The position numbers and the translations under genes are program-made. A model generated the notes under the pieces. That model was not told the origin of the DNA. It saw nothing but the letters and a program-made list of their open reading frames with translations, and did no database searches. A DNA stretch of 64,000 nucleotides, taken from NCBI GenBank assembly GCA_022478985.1, contig JAKSZP010006727.1, forward strand, positions 1 to 64,000, read 5' to 3'. Shown in pieces: positions 33,838 through 45,111 of this stretch. The stretch is from Massospora cicadina. Taxonomy: Eukaryota; Entomophthoromycota; Entomophthoromycetes; Entomophthorales; Entomophthoraceae. How positions within the stretch are numbered: the first letter of the stretch is position 1; every line of letters begins with the position of its first letter.

Positions 33838-35778
33838 AGGTTCACTCTCTTTCCGCTCAGCATAACTCTCTGAGCAAAATTACATGAATAATAAAACAAA
33901 TCAAATTCGCCCATAGTAGTTTCGCTCCAATGTCCTCAAATTAACCGCTGGCTGCTCCAGCGTGGGGCAGCGGCAAAACTCCCCCACTGCCATTTTCTGT
34001 CTGGCAAGAAAATGCGCTAGGACTGGTTCACCCAGTCATTCCAAACCTATGGGATGATTCGTTATGCCCAAGGACCTAGACGCCCACCTTGCTCATACCC
34101 AAGCGGTACCTCACTGCCCCCTAGTGCTCCCCCAGAGCAACATGCACTATGGCCTAAGGGTCAAATATGGGAAACTATTCCCATACCATGACCAAGCCAT
34201 TATCAAAATGACACAGGTGGTGATGACACCCGCCGGTTTTATTGATTTCTGCCCCTACAAGGGGTATCTCAACCTTGGCTTCACCTGTGAAGCTGATGCT
34301 GTCACTGCAGCAACTGTGCCCCTGGTATTCCAGAGCACCCCTCTCCCCACAACTTGGACTCAGCTCCCAGCAAACACCACTTTGGTGGTTCAGTTTGCTG
34401 TCTTACCCACCCACCTCCCCCTGAAGTGCTCCACCAGGAGCTGATGGACGGTTTGGCAGCCTATGGCTCTAACCTCATCTTACAATTTGTGGTCCCAAAT
34501 GGGGCCACACGACTTGCTGGGCCTTGGGCATATGCCATGATCAGCCCTGAATTTTACAAAATCGCGGTGTCAATTCTGCCATGCACCATTATTCTCTCAG
34601 CGCCTGACCATCTGTTTTGGGCCCGCGTTGAGGGCGGGCAGATGATCTGTCCATCATGTTTCAAGTTAGACCACTCAAAACGCAAGTGCCCCTCCTCAAC
34701 CACTCCCAGCAGATCAGATGACTCATCCGCTGACCTCCAATCTGCTTCCCACCCTGTACAATTTCCAGTATGGGGCACAATCTTACCACCCCCACCCCCA
34801 AAGCCTTTTGCTGCAGCTGCACCTGCAGCCACCAATCAGCCTCCTCCTCACCCCAACGCCATAAATAATTCCTCCAATCAAGCATCAGATTGGATCCCAG
34901 TTTGATCTCATGCTTCCTCAAATGAATCGACCAAACCTCAACTGTACGCTGATTCCTCAATCAAATTCAACCAAAACCCATGGGAATTATTGGCTGAAAT
35001 TGACAAATCAGGTAAGTTCATTGAGAACCATCTCTGCAAATTGAGCGGTTCATTAATGCAGAATGGGACGCCAGATACCCCCCTTGACTTTATACCTCAC
35101 AGCCAAACACTGAATCATTTTGCAGTGATCACCAACTAGCAGTCCAAAGCAGCTGCAACACCAGATTGTCATCCCCTGCATAGAACTGTTGCTAAATCAG
35201 TAGCGATGCTCACAGGAGGAATTCCACCTCCTGTTATCTCCACAACCTTAACTCCAAAAAGTAAATTACAGTGAACCAGCTATACAAAAATGAAAATGAT
35301 GCTATCCAGAACATGGCAACTATAGCATGGAATCCAAAAGCAAAATTAACCTGAACCAACATTGCCACGTTTGTTAAACTCCCAGATGCCTGCATCAAAG
35401 CTGAAAAAACTTTAACCAAATATCTCAGTGCCATTTATCTAGCTGGAAATTTCCATGAAATTCCAATTATCAGTGATATCAAACCCCATACCACAGATGC
35501 CCCAACGCCATTACTGTCAGCCATGACACAAACTCTACTATGGTAGGAAGAAGCTGCTGCCAAAGAGGCTGCCAAAGACGAGCCCCCCAACCCTCCTTCC
35601 CTTCTGCCATGGAGGGATAAGCAGCCTCCGCTGCCCACCTGGTTGGTCAGTTTTTGAAGAGTTTCACTCAATCTGTTCATTAGGGCATTTTGTTTGAACC
35701 AAGTAGTTATGTTAGTTTTTTAGTCTAGTTTTAGCTTTGGTAATGTCCATCCCCTGGTTGGCTTGCCTCAAATAAATA
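33838..35778 (+). mobile_element. ORF1-only non-LTR retroelement, copy L2 (1.94 kb)
   Basis: Insertion into element D bounded by a 16-bp target-site duplication (33822-33837 and 35779-35794). It has a ~92-nt leader, one ORF (33930-35657) and a ~120-nt 3' UTR. The 3' UTR ends TTTGGTAATG, TCCATCCCCTGG, TTGGCTTGCCTC, AAATAAATA. The same architecture in L1 (2421-4295) shows that this is the natural length, not a chance truncation. No RT or endonuclease lies between the ends. The 3' end is the same tail as on SINE1 and SINE2, so all are probably copied by one LINE machinery supplied in trans. Confidence 0.85.
33930..35657 (+). pseudogene. ORF1p-like protein of L2: RRM-like segment and CCHC knuckle
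   Basis: About 575 codons with a few stops and frameshifts (for example near 34060 and 34430). Start chosen at 33930 because L1 has an equivalent ATG at the same distance from its 5' end. Blocks in order: NALGLVHPVIPNLWDDS; DLDAHLAHTQ; FIDFCPYKGYLNLGFTCEAD with DA-A after it, which fits RNP1 and the next helix of an RRM (about residues 105-125); ELMDGLAAYGSNLILQFVV; SAPDHLFWARVEGGQ; CCHC knuckle CPSCFKLDHSKRKC (34648-34689, about residue 240); a proline-rich stretch; and SDIKPHTTDAPTPLLSAMTQ near the end. RRM plus knuckle is the known layout of type I LINE ORF1 RNA-binding proteins. RNA binding and trans mobilisation are inferred. Confidence 0.7.
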
Positions 35779-35794
35779 AGAGAGGTTGAGTGTA
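35779..35794 (+). other. Target-site duplication, 3' side of L2
   Basis: agagaggttgagtgta directly after the AAATAAATA tail. Confidence 0.8.
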
Positions 35795-36880
35795 CAAGCC
35801 CTTTCACCAAGAGGCTTTGGAAAGAAAGAAAAATAGAATATAGCAATATTTGTTGCTTAAGAATTTATAAACAGATCCCTTTTAAAAACATTTTGCAACC
35901 ATTACTGAATAAAGTGATGTCAAAACACATGTAGTCTATAAATCAGCGCTCATTTTTATAGAAATTGATGGTGGAGCCTTAAGGTATACTGTTGGCATTA
36001 ACCTCAACGTAGATGGCATTAACCAAAACTAAAAATAATATATATGTATATATATATATATATTTATATTAGTTAGGAGTATATTGTATTTACTTTTTTC
36101 TTTTTTTCTTTTTTTCTCTTTTCCCCCTTTTATTTTTTATATCATATAATTCATTACCATGCTTTAAAAGCTTAGCATGTACTCTTGATTTTCATGTTGC
36201 TAAGTAACTTCATCTCATCTAGCTTGACCAAGCAGTGGGAATGTGCAAGCTCATCCATTGGGATCATGTGATCATATTTTGTTACTTAGTTTTCTTAAAT
36301 CAGTACAGACTTAATCTATAATTTGGCATGGACACCTGAATTAGCCATGGCCTGAGTTAAAAATTTCAGGTGTGACGCATAGTTTAATTCTATCTATCCT
36401 CCAAGTGATGTACTTTGGCATAAAGTTTGTTGTATTTTAAATGTGATTTTATTTCAATAAAGCACTGCACTTTAGATCGAATAACTATTAACCATAGTGC
36501 CCTAAAAATATTCCATACCACTCCTTAAGTTGATTAAACATTTTTAAAACGTTGATCAGACTGGAATTACTCTATTGGGATTTTATCTGCATATACTAGT
36601 TTGATAAAGCTATTTCTTCTGCTTTGAGGTAAATCACCATTTCTGTTGTATAATAGCAGCAAAGTAGCCACAAAATTTTCAAGATTAATTACTTTAAATA
36701 CATTGTACCCCATACTGATGCATAAAGTCAGTGTAAATCAATCTCACATAATTCTGGTTTGAAAAAACAATTGCTGGTGCTATAATAATGAGCAATCCAA
36801 AAATGGCAAAGCACTAAATGATCCTACATAAGTGGTGTTTTGTAAAACGCACAATCTCATATTTCTTTTTAAAATCAGAT
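35795..36880. other. Internal sequence of D without recognised genes; microsatellite at 36036-36130
   Basis: The RT-to-integrase part of D should lie here but no such motif was found in any frame. 36036-36075 is an (AT)n run, followed by a T/C-only tract (TTTTTCTTTTTTTCTTTTT and on) to about 36130, a polypyrimidine simple repeat. Confidence 0.5.
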
Positions 36881-38135
36881 CTAATTTATGCCTTAACTAC
36901 CACCAACTTTGTAGAGATAGTATTGATTGGAGTCCCACTGTCATTATTTTCTCATTCATCGACTTAATTTACCACTAAATCCTCATATGCATAATCTGAG
37001 TCCTGTGCAATAATGTCTACTTATAAAATAGCGCATTTATTCACCAAAATAAAGGATTGCATAAGTCATTTAGTTGTATCAGGAAAATTTCCTTTAGTGG
37101 CAGTCATTGAGATTTTGATGTTGTCAGTGTAAAATTGTCCCTTCTCACATAGGGACTCATCACTTCTCTAGTTATCTCAGGCTTAGTCATTTTATAATTA
37201 TTTGACGAATAACTACATGCACCTCAGTACTCAACACTTGATATACCAAGGGTTTGAGGGCGTCAATTTATAAAGAGTTGTGCTAATTCTAAGTTAATTT
37301 GTTGTTCTGCTAAATTTTAAGGACTTGAAAATGGGTGTAAATAGACTTTTGCTTACCTATTATGTCTGGCCATTTACCTAACAATCACTTGGTTCACCTT
37401 GTCATTAGTGTTTACCAGGTTGACATTGGCTTTTAATTTTATTGCTTTGCAGAACTTCGCAATGTGGCCATCTATGCCACAGTTATGACAGGTGAATTAC
37501 ACTTGTGTTTTGGCAATGTTCTCCATATATAGTGAGCATCATTAGAACTTGGTTTTAATATATCAATGTGGTTCCACAGATTCCTAGGTACTTAACCATA
37601 TGCTATGTCTTGGTATTAGAATTTAAGGCATAAATAATGTTCTAAATAAAATTTCCTATAAGGGCAGAGTGTTGATCTCATTATAAATTCATGCATCCAA
37701 TTCATTAAGCGCTCCTGACCCAGTAAAAATATGAGCTTTTTAATAGAGCTATTGGCAAATGCATTTATGGTTTCACCATTCTTAAACTGAATACCCATAT
37801 ATTCCTGCTTTTGTTTTGTGAGGCTCTCTGGGATTCCAAATTCACTCATGATGGCTTATTTTGCATCACTTAGGTCCATTCTTTGGTCATTAAAATGGAT
37901 AGTATAAATTTCTGGCGTTCTGTATTCAGTTAATTAATTACAGTGATTGCTTTTTAATGTCACTGCATCCCACCATAGTCATTTAAAAGAGCTTAAAGTA
38001 TTCAAAAATTTACTATTATGAAATTCAGGCAGCTTTGGAGTTGCATTGAATTCAACAATTGTATAGGAAATATTGCTAATTTAATACATTTGTTTTGGAA
38101 ATTGCAGTCTATACAGTGAGGCTTGTTGGTTTGAC

Positions 38136-38450
38136 TTCATGATACATTGTTTTATTTAACCGAGGCAAGCCGACCAGGGGACAGGCATTACCGAAAGAAA
38201 GAAACGACATGAAACCTGAACAGGGTCAACTCCCTCGAAGAAAGTTTTTCCACCTCCGGATTGGGACTCAAATTTTTCTGGTTACGGCATGGGTAAGGTT
38301 TTCGTGTTATTAGACCTAAAAAACGCCAATAGCTTCCTTTGGCTGGCACCCCGATCGATGTGCGAAGGGCGGGAATCGAACCCGCAATCTTCAGATTGGT
38401 AGCCGTACGCCCTTACCGACTCGCCTTCCACCCCCTTCATGATACATTGT
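38136..38450 (-). repeat. SINE1 with its target-site duplications
   Basis: Outer limits of the insertion: ttcatgatacattgt at 38136-38150 and again at 38436-38450, 15 of 15 identical. The perfect duplication and many surviving CpGs show this is one of the youngest insertions here. Confidence 0.92.
38151..38435 (-). mobile_element. SINE1, tRNA-headed SINE (285 bp)
   Basis: On the minus strand the 5' end is tRNA-like. Box A is within GGCGAGTCGGTAAGGGCG, the anticodon-loop heptamer is CTGAAGA (GAA, resembling tRNA-Phe), and box B GGTTCGATTCC lies in GCGGGTTCGATTCCCGCC. These would form an internal RNA polymerase III promoter. A ~170-nt body of unknown origin follows, then the tail TTTCGGTAATG, CCTGTCCCCTGG, TCGGCTTGCCTC and a short A-rich end (TTAAATAAA). 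The same tail ends L1 and L2. It is non-coding and depends on a LINE reverse transcriptase. Confidence 0.9.
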
Positions 38451-38733
38451 GATATTAATGTTTTTAGATGATGAGCTATCAAATATGTCAGTCCAACCAT
38501 CTTTTGAGAAAATCTTGTTTTTTCCAAGCTGGATACTCACTCTGAAATTTTCTCTCATGTTACATTTAAATTCAAAGTTTACAGCTAAAATCTTTGAGGC
38601 GCGTCTCTTCTAACGCCTTGGTCAGTTGACATAATTCCTTACACTCCCACGCCTTAAATTATGCACTAATTACTGCGCCAGATGGCTCACCAATCATACT
38701 ATGAACTACTCACCACTTGATACTCGCTCAGAT

Positions 38734-38753
38734 GCCCCCTGTGGTGAGCATCA
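38734..38753 (-). other. Primer-binding site of element D
   Basis: TGATGCTCACCACAGGGGGC, two bases inside the 5' LTR end. It differs at two positions from the A/B form. Confidence 0.7.
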
Positions 38754-38755
38754 CT

Positions 38756-39610
38756 TGTTGAAAAGGGCGATTACACAGGTTTTACTGGGCTTTTTATAAT
38801 TTTATTCGAGGTGGGCCGACCTGGGGACGATACCGCACCGATTAGGGAAGTGAAGAAAATGGGAAGGGAGGATAAAACCCGGAAAACCTCCATGCGCGAC
38901 GTATGATAGGCCAGGAACTCCATGGACCGCCTTTGCTATTTGCTATCTCGGTTCGGGGCATTGGCGCGCAAAACCAACACAGTCAAAATCGTCCCCTACC
39001 CAAAGTCCATTACCGGGATCGAACTCGGGAGGTTTACTGGGCTTTTTACTGTACATAAAAATGCCAAATGAATAGATACAGGAGATGCGATCTGAGCCAA
39101 TGATGGCGCAGTAGAATAAACATTTTAAAATGGTAGGCAAGCATTTCTAAAACTCTGATTAAAAAATACAAACTATCAGATAAACTAAAAACCAAGGTCT
39201 TTTATTAAAGGAAAATTATGGAACATATGAGCGATTAATGGAAATCAAATGCCATTTATCAATTTACCTTAGCCTTGATTGCCAAAAACATAATAAAAAT
39301 AATCTAACATCATTTATAGCATCTTCATACTATTGGGTCAGCACTTCTTACATATTGTTAAAAGTTGCTGCAATTTTGCTCACAAGTGCTAGTAACAAAA
39401 AAATTTTAATTTTTCTAATACTTTAAGAAAGTCTGTTAATGAGGTATACACGATTGATTCTTGATCAATCAAAAAAAGGGTATTTTTAAGTTCCTCACTT
39501 TTAAGCCTAAAACATCAAAACTAGTTAATGAAAATGGCGTCCATGCCTGATTAATAAAAGTACTAATTTTATAAAGTATTAGAAAATTTTATTCTGGTTA
39601 AATCCTGACA
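38756..39610 (-). repeat. 5' LTR of element D (with SINE2 inside)
   Basis: Starts TGTTGAAAAGGGCG and ends AATCCTGACA on the plus strand. Without SINE2 and its duplication it is about 600 bp, close to the 624 bp of the other LTR. Confidence 0.8.
38797..39032 (-). mobile_element. SINE2, 5'-truncated SINE sharing the same tail (236 bp)
   Basis: Flanked by tttactgggcttttta at 38781-38796 and 39033-39048 (16 of 16). The minus-strand 5' end begins at box B (GAGTTCGATCCCGG), so box A is missing and transcription from its own promoter is unlikely. The body differs from SINE1, with many CpGs kept. The end reads CGTCCCCAGG, TCGGCCCACCTCGAATAAAA, the same tail as SINE1, L1 and L2. It is a second SINE family, or a chimera, using the same LINE. 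Confidence 0.88.
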
Positions 39611-40300
39611 GAATTTAGAATAATTAGAAGAAACTGAGCTATTAACTAAATTGTGCTAGGGGAAGACGTGAGGCTCAATCTGAGTGATCAGTCACAATGT
39701 AGCATCGCAGGAATTGTTATAAGCATCAAATCACTCTTTCTGTCTGCCCATCTGATTTCATGTGGAAGACAGATGAACGGCAGTGGTAAATCCAAAGAGT
39801 CTTAAAGTCTCTTCCCTGAATATGGATGCAACTGGTTCAACAGTTATTGATAATCTCCTTTGGCACGCCATGGATGGAGAAGATGTGGGATATGAACACA
39901 TCAGCCTTCTTAGCCGCCATTACTGTGGTACAGAAGGGGATGAAGTGGGCAAACTAAGTTAAATGGTCCACCACCAGCATAATGGCATCTTACCCCTATG
40001 ATAGGTGTAGAAATAAAATAGTGTGAATAATGGGAAGTCAAAGAACTTTTCATTTTTAATTTGATATTAACAAACCAGCAAGAGGATTATTTAATTTCAT
40101 CCTGTTACACACAAAGCGCTCCTTTATATATGTAGCCACCTGTTATATAACACCCTTCCAGTTATATGTACAACGGATAAGCTCCATGGTTATCAACTTT
40201 GCAGAATGCCCCTTAGTTATCTCATTGTGATGTTCTTTGACAATATTTAGGCGTAGATGTTTGACGGTCATCATAAGCGTCCCTGGGACTATATCATATC
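39611..40300 (-). pseudogene. Integrase N-terminal half of element E
   Basis: Minus-strand blocks: MELIRCTYNWKGVI, YIKERFVCNRMK (40090-40190), the zinc-binding HHCC end; IMLVVDHLT, FAHFIPFCTTVMAAKKADV, FISHIFSIHGVPKEI (39830-39990), first catalytic Asp and helix; KSDGQTERV (near 39750), Glu of DDE. The second catalytic Asp region reads INNC-stop, so it is lost. This matches chromovirus integrases rather than the A/B type. Continues at 33080 beyond element D. Confidence 0.75.
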
Positions 40301-41830
40301 ATCATTTACATGGTGCCTCCTCATTAGATCCTCCTAGTACAATTTTCATTTGGAGATTTGATTATATTCTTAAGACAAAAGTTGACATGGCTAACCTTCT
40401 GAGCATACCATACTCCTCTAGATGATCTGGGTAAGCTAGAACAGGGATTAGGTGATGGTATTAGGCCAGTAAATGTAAATTTATCTGGATGATTAACTAT
40501 CTAGGTGTTATGGAGCTACACTACTTAGGATCAGGAATCAAGTCCGGGTGCAACATAAGGCATCAGCTAAGCCATTATCTTTACCTTTGGTGAACTCATA
40601 CAAGAACACAAATTGTGCAAGGGTCTCATGCCGATGGTTTAACTTGGAGTTAAAACATGAGGGGCGCAGTGGTGCAACAACGCTCAATGGTCATTACAGA
40701 TCCAGCATGGCTAGTAGGAACCAATAAATGGTGGCGTTAATGTAGAGCTTCCACTACTGCCAGTAGCTCTTTATCATATACAGTAAATTTCAAGTTAGGT
40801 TGTTAAAGATGCTGGAGAAATATCACACTAGATGCTCAACTCCATATGTGCACACTTGCTATTAGAATAGCAGCAATAGTCATGTTCAAAACATCACTTG
40901 TCATTATAAAAATATTGTTAAGGTTCACATGTTTAAGAACAGATCTAGATATAAAAATGCACTTCAAATCCCAAAATGCATCCTACATTGAAGAAAAACA
41001 CTGAGAAGTTTAATGCCACTGGCCTTATACAACTTGCAGCAACCTCTGACAGGCTAGGAATGAACTTTTTAGGGAAGTTATATGTTCCTAAAAACTTAAT
41101 AATTTCTTTACTGAGATTGGCGTGAGCCAATCATGAATAGCTTTCTCCTAGTCCAGGGTAATCATATGATCCTTGTCAAAAACAACGTTGCTCATAAAGG
41201 TGCCTGGGACTTATTAAATTCGCACTTATGCATCTTCAGAATAAAGTTAGCCTCACTAAAGATTTTATCTACTTGTTGTTAGTGGATCTCATGGGACGCT
41301 TAATCCAAGGAGAAAACCATTATATCATCCATATAGACCACACCGCATAACCTAAAAGCTCTTCTAACGCTGAATCTATGTGGTGTTGAAATATTGCAGG
41401 CGCATTCTTAAAGGCTAAATCTTTCATGATTAAAATTGAAAAATTTTGGTGTGGAACGCAGTAATATAAATATTCCCATTTACAACGCAAATTTGGTTGA
41501 AGTGGTTTAGGTAGTTTACCTTGGAAAAGTCTTTAGCTTACAACATATCAAGCAATTTATGTCTCTATATAAATGGAATGCATATCATGTATGTTAACAT
41601 TATTCAGGTCACTATAATCTACATATAGCGTAGGGTACAGTTTTCTTTTCCACAAATAAGAGTTGTGAGCATAATGGAGAGGTACTCTGGTAGATAGAAC
41701 CTTTGGGAACTTGATCTGTAGCCATAAAATAGTGTTGCTCTTCCTTAACGTTGAGGGGTAGATGAGAGAGATATGCAAACCAAGGGCAACTCAAGTCAAA
41801 CTCACAATCAATCTCAGAATGAACAGGTAA
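40301..41830 (-). pseudogene. RT and RNase H of element E
   Basis: LYVDYSDLNNVNIHDMHSIY (41565-41640) is the RT entry block. VVYMDDIMVFS (41320-41345) keeps the YMDD polymerase box intact. EIIKFLGTYNFPKKFIPSLS then EVAASC (41020-41110) is the connection before RNase H. The RNase H part between 40300 and 41000 is badly decayed. RT copies element RNA into DNA. Despite the intact YMDD, stops and frame shifts make it dead. Confidence 0.75.
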
Positions 41831-44800
41831 TTATCCGCAGTAGCGTAATCAAAATAGGACTCTAACCCTTCCAAACACGGAGTAATGGTTCTTCAAAAGT
41901 GAGCTTTATCAGAAGCGTGATAATAAGTTTCTGTACATTAGGCCTTTGTGGCAAGTAACTTTAATTGTTAACTGTGTAAATGAATTTGGTATATCTTTCA
42001 GTTTTCAAAGCTAAGTTAATAAAGTGTGCCCTCAAATTAGTCTTGTTGTCAAATTTACGCCACCACTCTAACCAAAAACAATTTGTTGCTGCTATATTAT
42101 GTTTGCCAGTAAGTGCTCAGAAAGTCCATGCTTACTAACTAAAGTAAATCAAGGCAATGAACTTTTAGTGGTAGAATCTCCTCTGAGGCACCTGCCCTAA
42201 CTATATTATCAGGTAAGTAATATCATAAGGTATTCACCAGGTATCAATCTATAAAAATTATCCAAACAAACATTATTCACTAGAATAGACTTTGTAACCT
42301 TTCCCAGAGTGAAATAGAGTATCAAAAAGCATAATGTACCCAGAGATACCTTTATTTATAATAAAAGTACAAACAACACACTAGTAGAAACCATTTTAAA
42401 CATAATGATGACACCATAAATTGTGTTCTATTATAAATGGGAGTGGGTAAATTTGCAACTCTCACAATAGAAGGAACATACCTAAAATTAGATTCTGTAG
42501 TGGCATAACTAATTAAAATTTTGTAGTAGTCAATTTATTTTCAGCCTCTTGAGTGCGGCAAATCATTGTTTGTGTCAATAGAGGGTTCTCAGTAGTGATC
42601 TGATACACAGAAGTCATTATGGGCTTGACCCATAGGAACTTATTTTTTGGTTTATTTATATCTACATATTCAACGTTAAAAGAAGCTTTTTGGGCTCCTA
42701 AGGTAGGATCTACAATCTGATTGACAGCTGAACGTTGCTAGCCATTACCATAAATGGTAAGACCGTCTTTTGATGAGTTCTATTACGTTCCATAGGAGGG
42801 AACTCAAAAGTTGTTCTATATCATATAAAGCTTAATTAAATGTAAAGGAAAAAGACTCCTGCTGGGCCTCTAATTACACAAATAATGATGGTGTGTCAGC
42901 ATTACTGCCTCTATTTTTTTAAGTGAATTGCATATTTTGGGTTCAGTACTTATAGAAGTCTCTGAGGGTGAAAAATATGTGGGATAAATACAAATCTCCA
43001 TTATTTGGGGCATGAAATTTCTATGGAGAGCTTCAATCTCAAGAATGAAGTTAGCAGGTGGAGCCGATCATAATTGAGAATTACTTGCCTGTATGTAGAG
43101 TTGATCAACTAAATGATGTTTTAAAGACATCAGATAAAAGTTAGAAGTGGGCCCAAACATATAATTTATATAAATAGTCACCACCGTGCATACCTCCTGA
43201 CGGAGTGCAAAGAACTCATAGAAAATTTTAAAGGAAGGTGAGGCTTATTGACAGGCAACCAAATAGCGGTCCAAACCTTCCATTGACTTTAAAAGTTTAT
43301 TTGGGTTCTGAGTACCTTAAATTCTTAGTCAGCCATATTGTTGAAAGTCAAGAAAATAACTTTTTGTTGTTAAAGTGCATAAAAGGGGTATCTAAAGATG
43401 TGCAAATAGAATCTTCAGAAGTAAAAGACGCCAATACCCGCTCAATTCATTTTTTGGGGTTAGTTTTAGAAAATTTACAGTAGGTTATTGTTAGGACTAG
43501 TGCTTAGGCTTGTGTTTCAATGGCACAGGTGAATTAACACTTAGTAAAATAAGGTACTGTTTAAAGACATTGCCTACAGAAAACTCTCATAATAAACTCG
43601 TTTTTATAAAAGATAAGTTTATTATTTATAAGGGGAGAGAAGACCATAGTATCAATTACTTACAGTAGCTCAAGGGCTTGGCAGTGGGTTATTTCTATAG
43701 TTCTTGGCTTTTACCTTCCTATAAAAACAATATCACATTCAGACTGACATCTCCAAATATTCTCCTTCAAATTCTATAGTCTATTGGTGCAATTAGTTGA
43801 TAAATAAATAGCACTAAGAGATTACTGTTCAACCACATATGAATCAGATGACAAAGCCACATGGACATTGGCTTAGGTTAAATTACATTAGAATAGTGAT
43901 TTGCCTCTAAAAAACCTTTATAAATGGCTATATAAGATAATAATAAACCTATTAATGACAAATTTTAATCTGGTTTAGGGAAGATAATTGAAGATAAATA
44001 ATTAAATAGGCGATATAAACCAGGCCTGAAGGGAAAGATAATCAAGGCATTAGGGAAGCAAGAGTTGCACCGGTGTGGATTAATGATTAAAGATTCATTT
44101 GTAATTATTAACAATTGGAGACGTTGATGAAAGGGTCATCAATAGTAATTTAATACTTCAATTAATGAATTTATAAAAAATGCGGTTGTGGGGCAAAGTA
44201 AGCTAGAGTAGATTTATCCTATAGATTACTATTGGCGTTGTAGCCAAATTGATTAACCCCATGTCTACATATTAAATAAAAAACTAATAAAATAATATTA
44301 AGATATATTATTATACTTATTTCAACACTTCACCACTTGACCTAACCTTGGAAACAGAAATGATTTGCAGGGTTAGATTAGGTTGCTGAGAACCTATGAA
44401 CATAGGCTGACTTTTTCTAGTACTTCTTTAAGAAATTATCATGCACTTTGTTAATAAGGTAGCCCTTAATGTGTCATCAAGAGTTCAGTCATTAGTAAAT
44501 GTCTTCTTAATGATCTTAAATGTCCTTTCCACATGTGCTCCAATTTGCCAGTCCTTTCAAAGCTATGCTATCATTATATAGAAGAATTTTCGCATGGCAA
44601 GGGTATTAAGTCCATCTATATTCATTATCATACATCCTAGACTTAATTTTCTGAGTTAGCGCATTTGAGTAAGCTTTGCTTTGTAGCTGGATTAATGTCT
44701 GCATGAGTTTCTCCAGGTATTGGTTGGAATCATGGTCTCTTCATTGATTAATGAGTATAAGGTTTGGGTAGCGCCAGATGCTTCTAATTTAGTAACTGGA

Positions 44801-45111
44801 ATGATGAGTGCACAGTTGCCGATTGATAGGCAATATTATGCACAAGAACAGAGGAGAGCAAAAAGAGTATAACTTGCCGCCTTGGCAGTAATCAACTTAT
44901 TTAGTATACTAATAAGAGTACCATTATCTTGGTCTATGTTGCTGTTGGTCTCAGGTTATTAGGGCATAGTTAATACCCTAAGTATATCCATTATTTCGTT
45001 GAGTTTAACAAAACTTTAAGATGTAAAATTAGTCCTTAATTATGTAAAAGAAAATGAGGGACCCATTTGTAACACTCAAGGTGTTGCTGACTGTCTCATA
45101 GCCCAAATCTT
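41831..45111 (-). pseudogene. Probable Gag-protease region of element E (remnant)
   Basis: Placed here by order. Only a weak Gag start is readable, near 44840-44955 on the minus strand (PETNSNIDQDNGTLISILNK), which recalls the METNSSPDDQ start of A. Nothing else (knuckle, DSG) could be found between 41831 and 44800. Small plus-strand open frames here (for example 43238-43483) resemble nothing. Confidence 0.35.

Larger units (their letters stand above)
36881..38733 (-). pseudogene. Gag and protease of element D
   Basis: Minus-strand fragments. Protease with DSGTPINTISTKLVVVKA near 36885-36945 matches the A protease (DSGSPMNVISSKLMKRIKVA). CCHC knuckle CHNCGIDGHIAKFC at 37449-37490 is intact. 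Capsid 37616-37849 has TKQKQEYMGIQFKNGET and INAFANS, matching A and C. SINE1 interrupts the Gag N-terminal part at 38151-38435. Multiple stops. Gag would package the RNA and protease would cut the precursor. Since D lacks polymerase genes it would need help from an intact relative to move. Confidence 0.72.
33081..39610 (-). mobile_element. LTR retroelement D (Gag-protease only), inserted in E
   Basis: LTRs 33081-33704 and 38756-39610 align (both carry TGTTRAAAA at the plus-strand start and ATCCYRACA at the end); the right one is lengthened by a SINE. PBS TGATGCTCACCACAGGGGGC is at 38734-38753. Internal coding found: Gag with CCHC knuckle and a protease, all on the minus strand. No RT, RNase H or integrase was seen, and L2 occupies the zone next to the 3' LTR. 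Flanking bases GAAGA and GAATT are at most a decayed 5-bp duplication. Contains L2, SINE1 and SINE2. Confidence 0.78.

Noticed and set aside
36036..36130. AT-rich tract as a replication origin or matrix attachment site
   Set aside because: It is a plain (AT)n microsatellite and polypyrimidine repeat; nothing specific supports an origin.
38355..38435. tRNA-like sequence on the minus strand (A box, CTGAAGA loop, B box)
   Set aside because: It is the head of SINE1. The acceptor stem does not pair properly, the anticodon stem is off by one, and it lies inside a 285-bp insertion with perfect target duplications.
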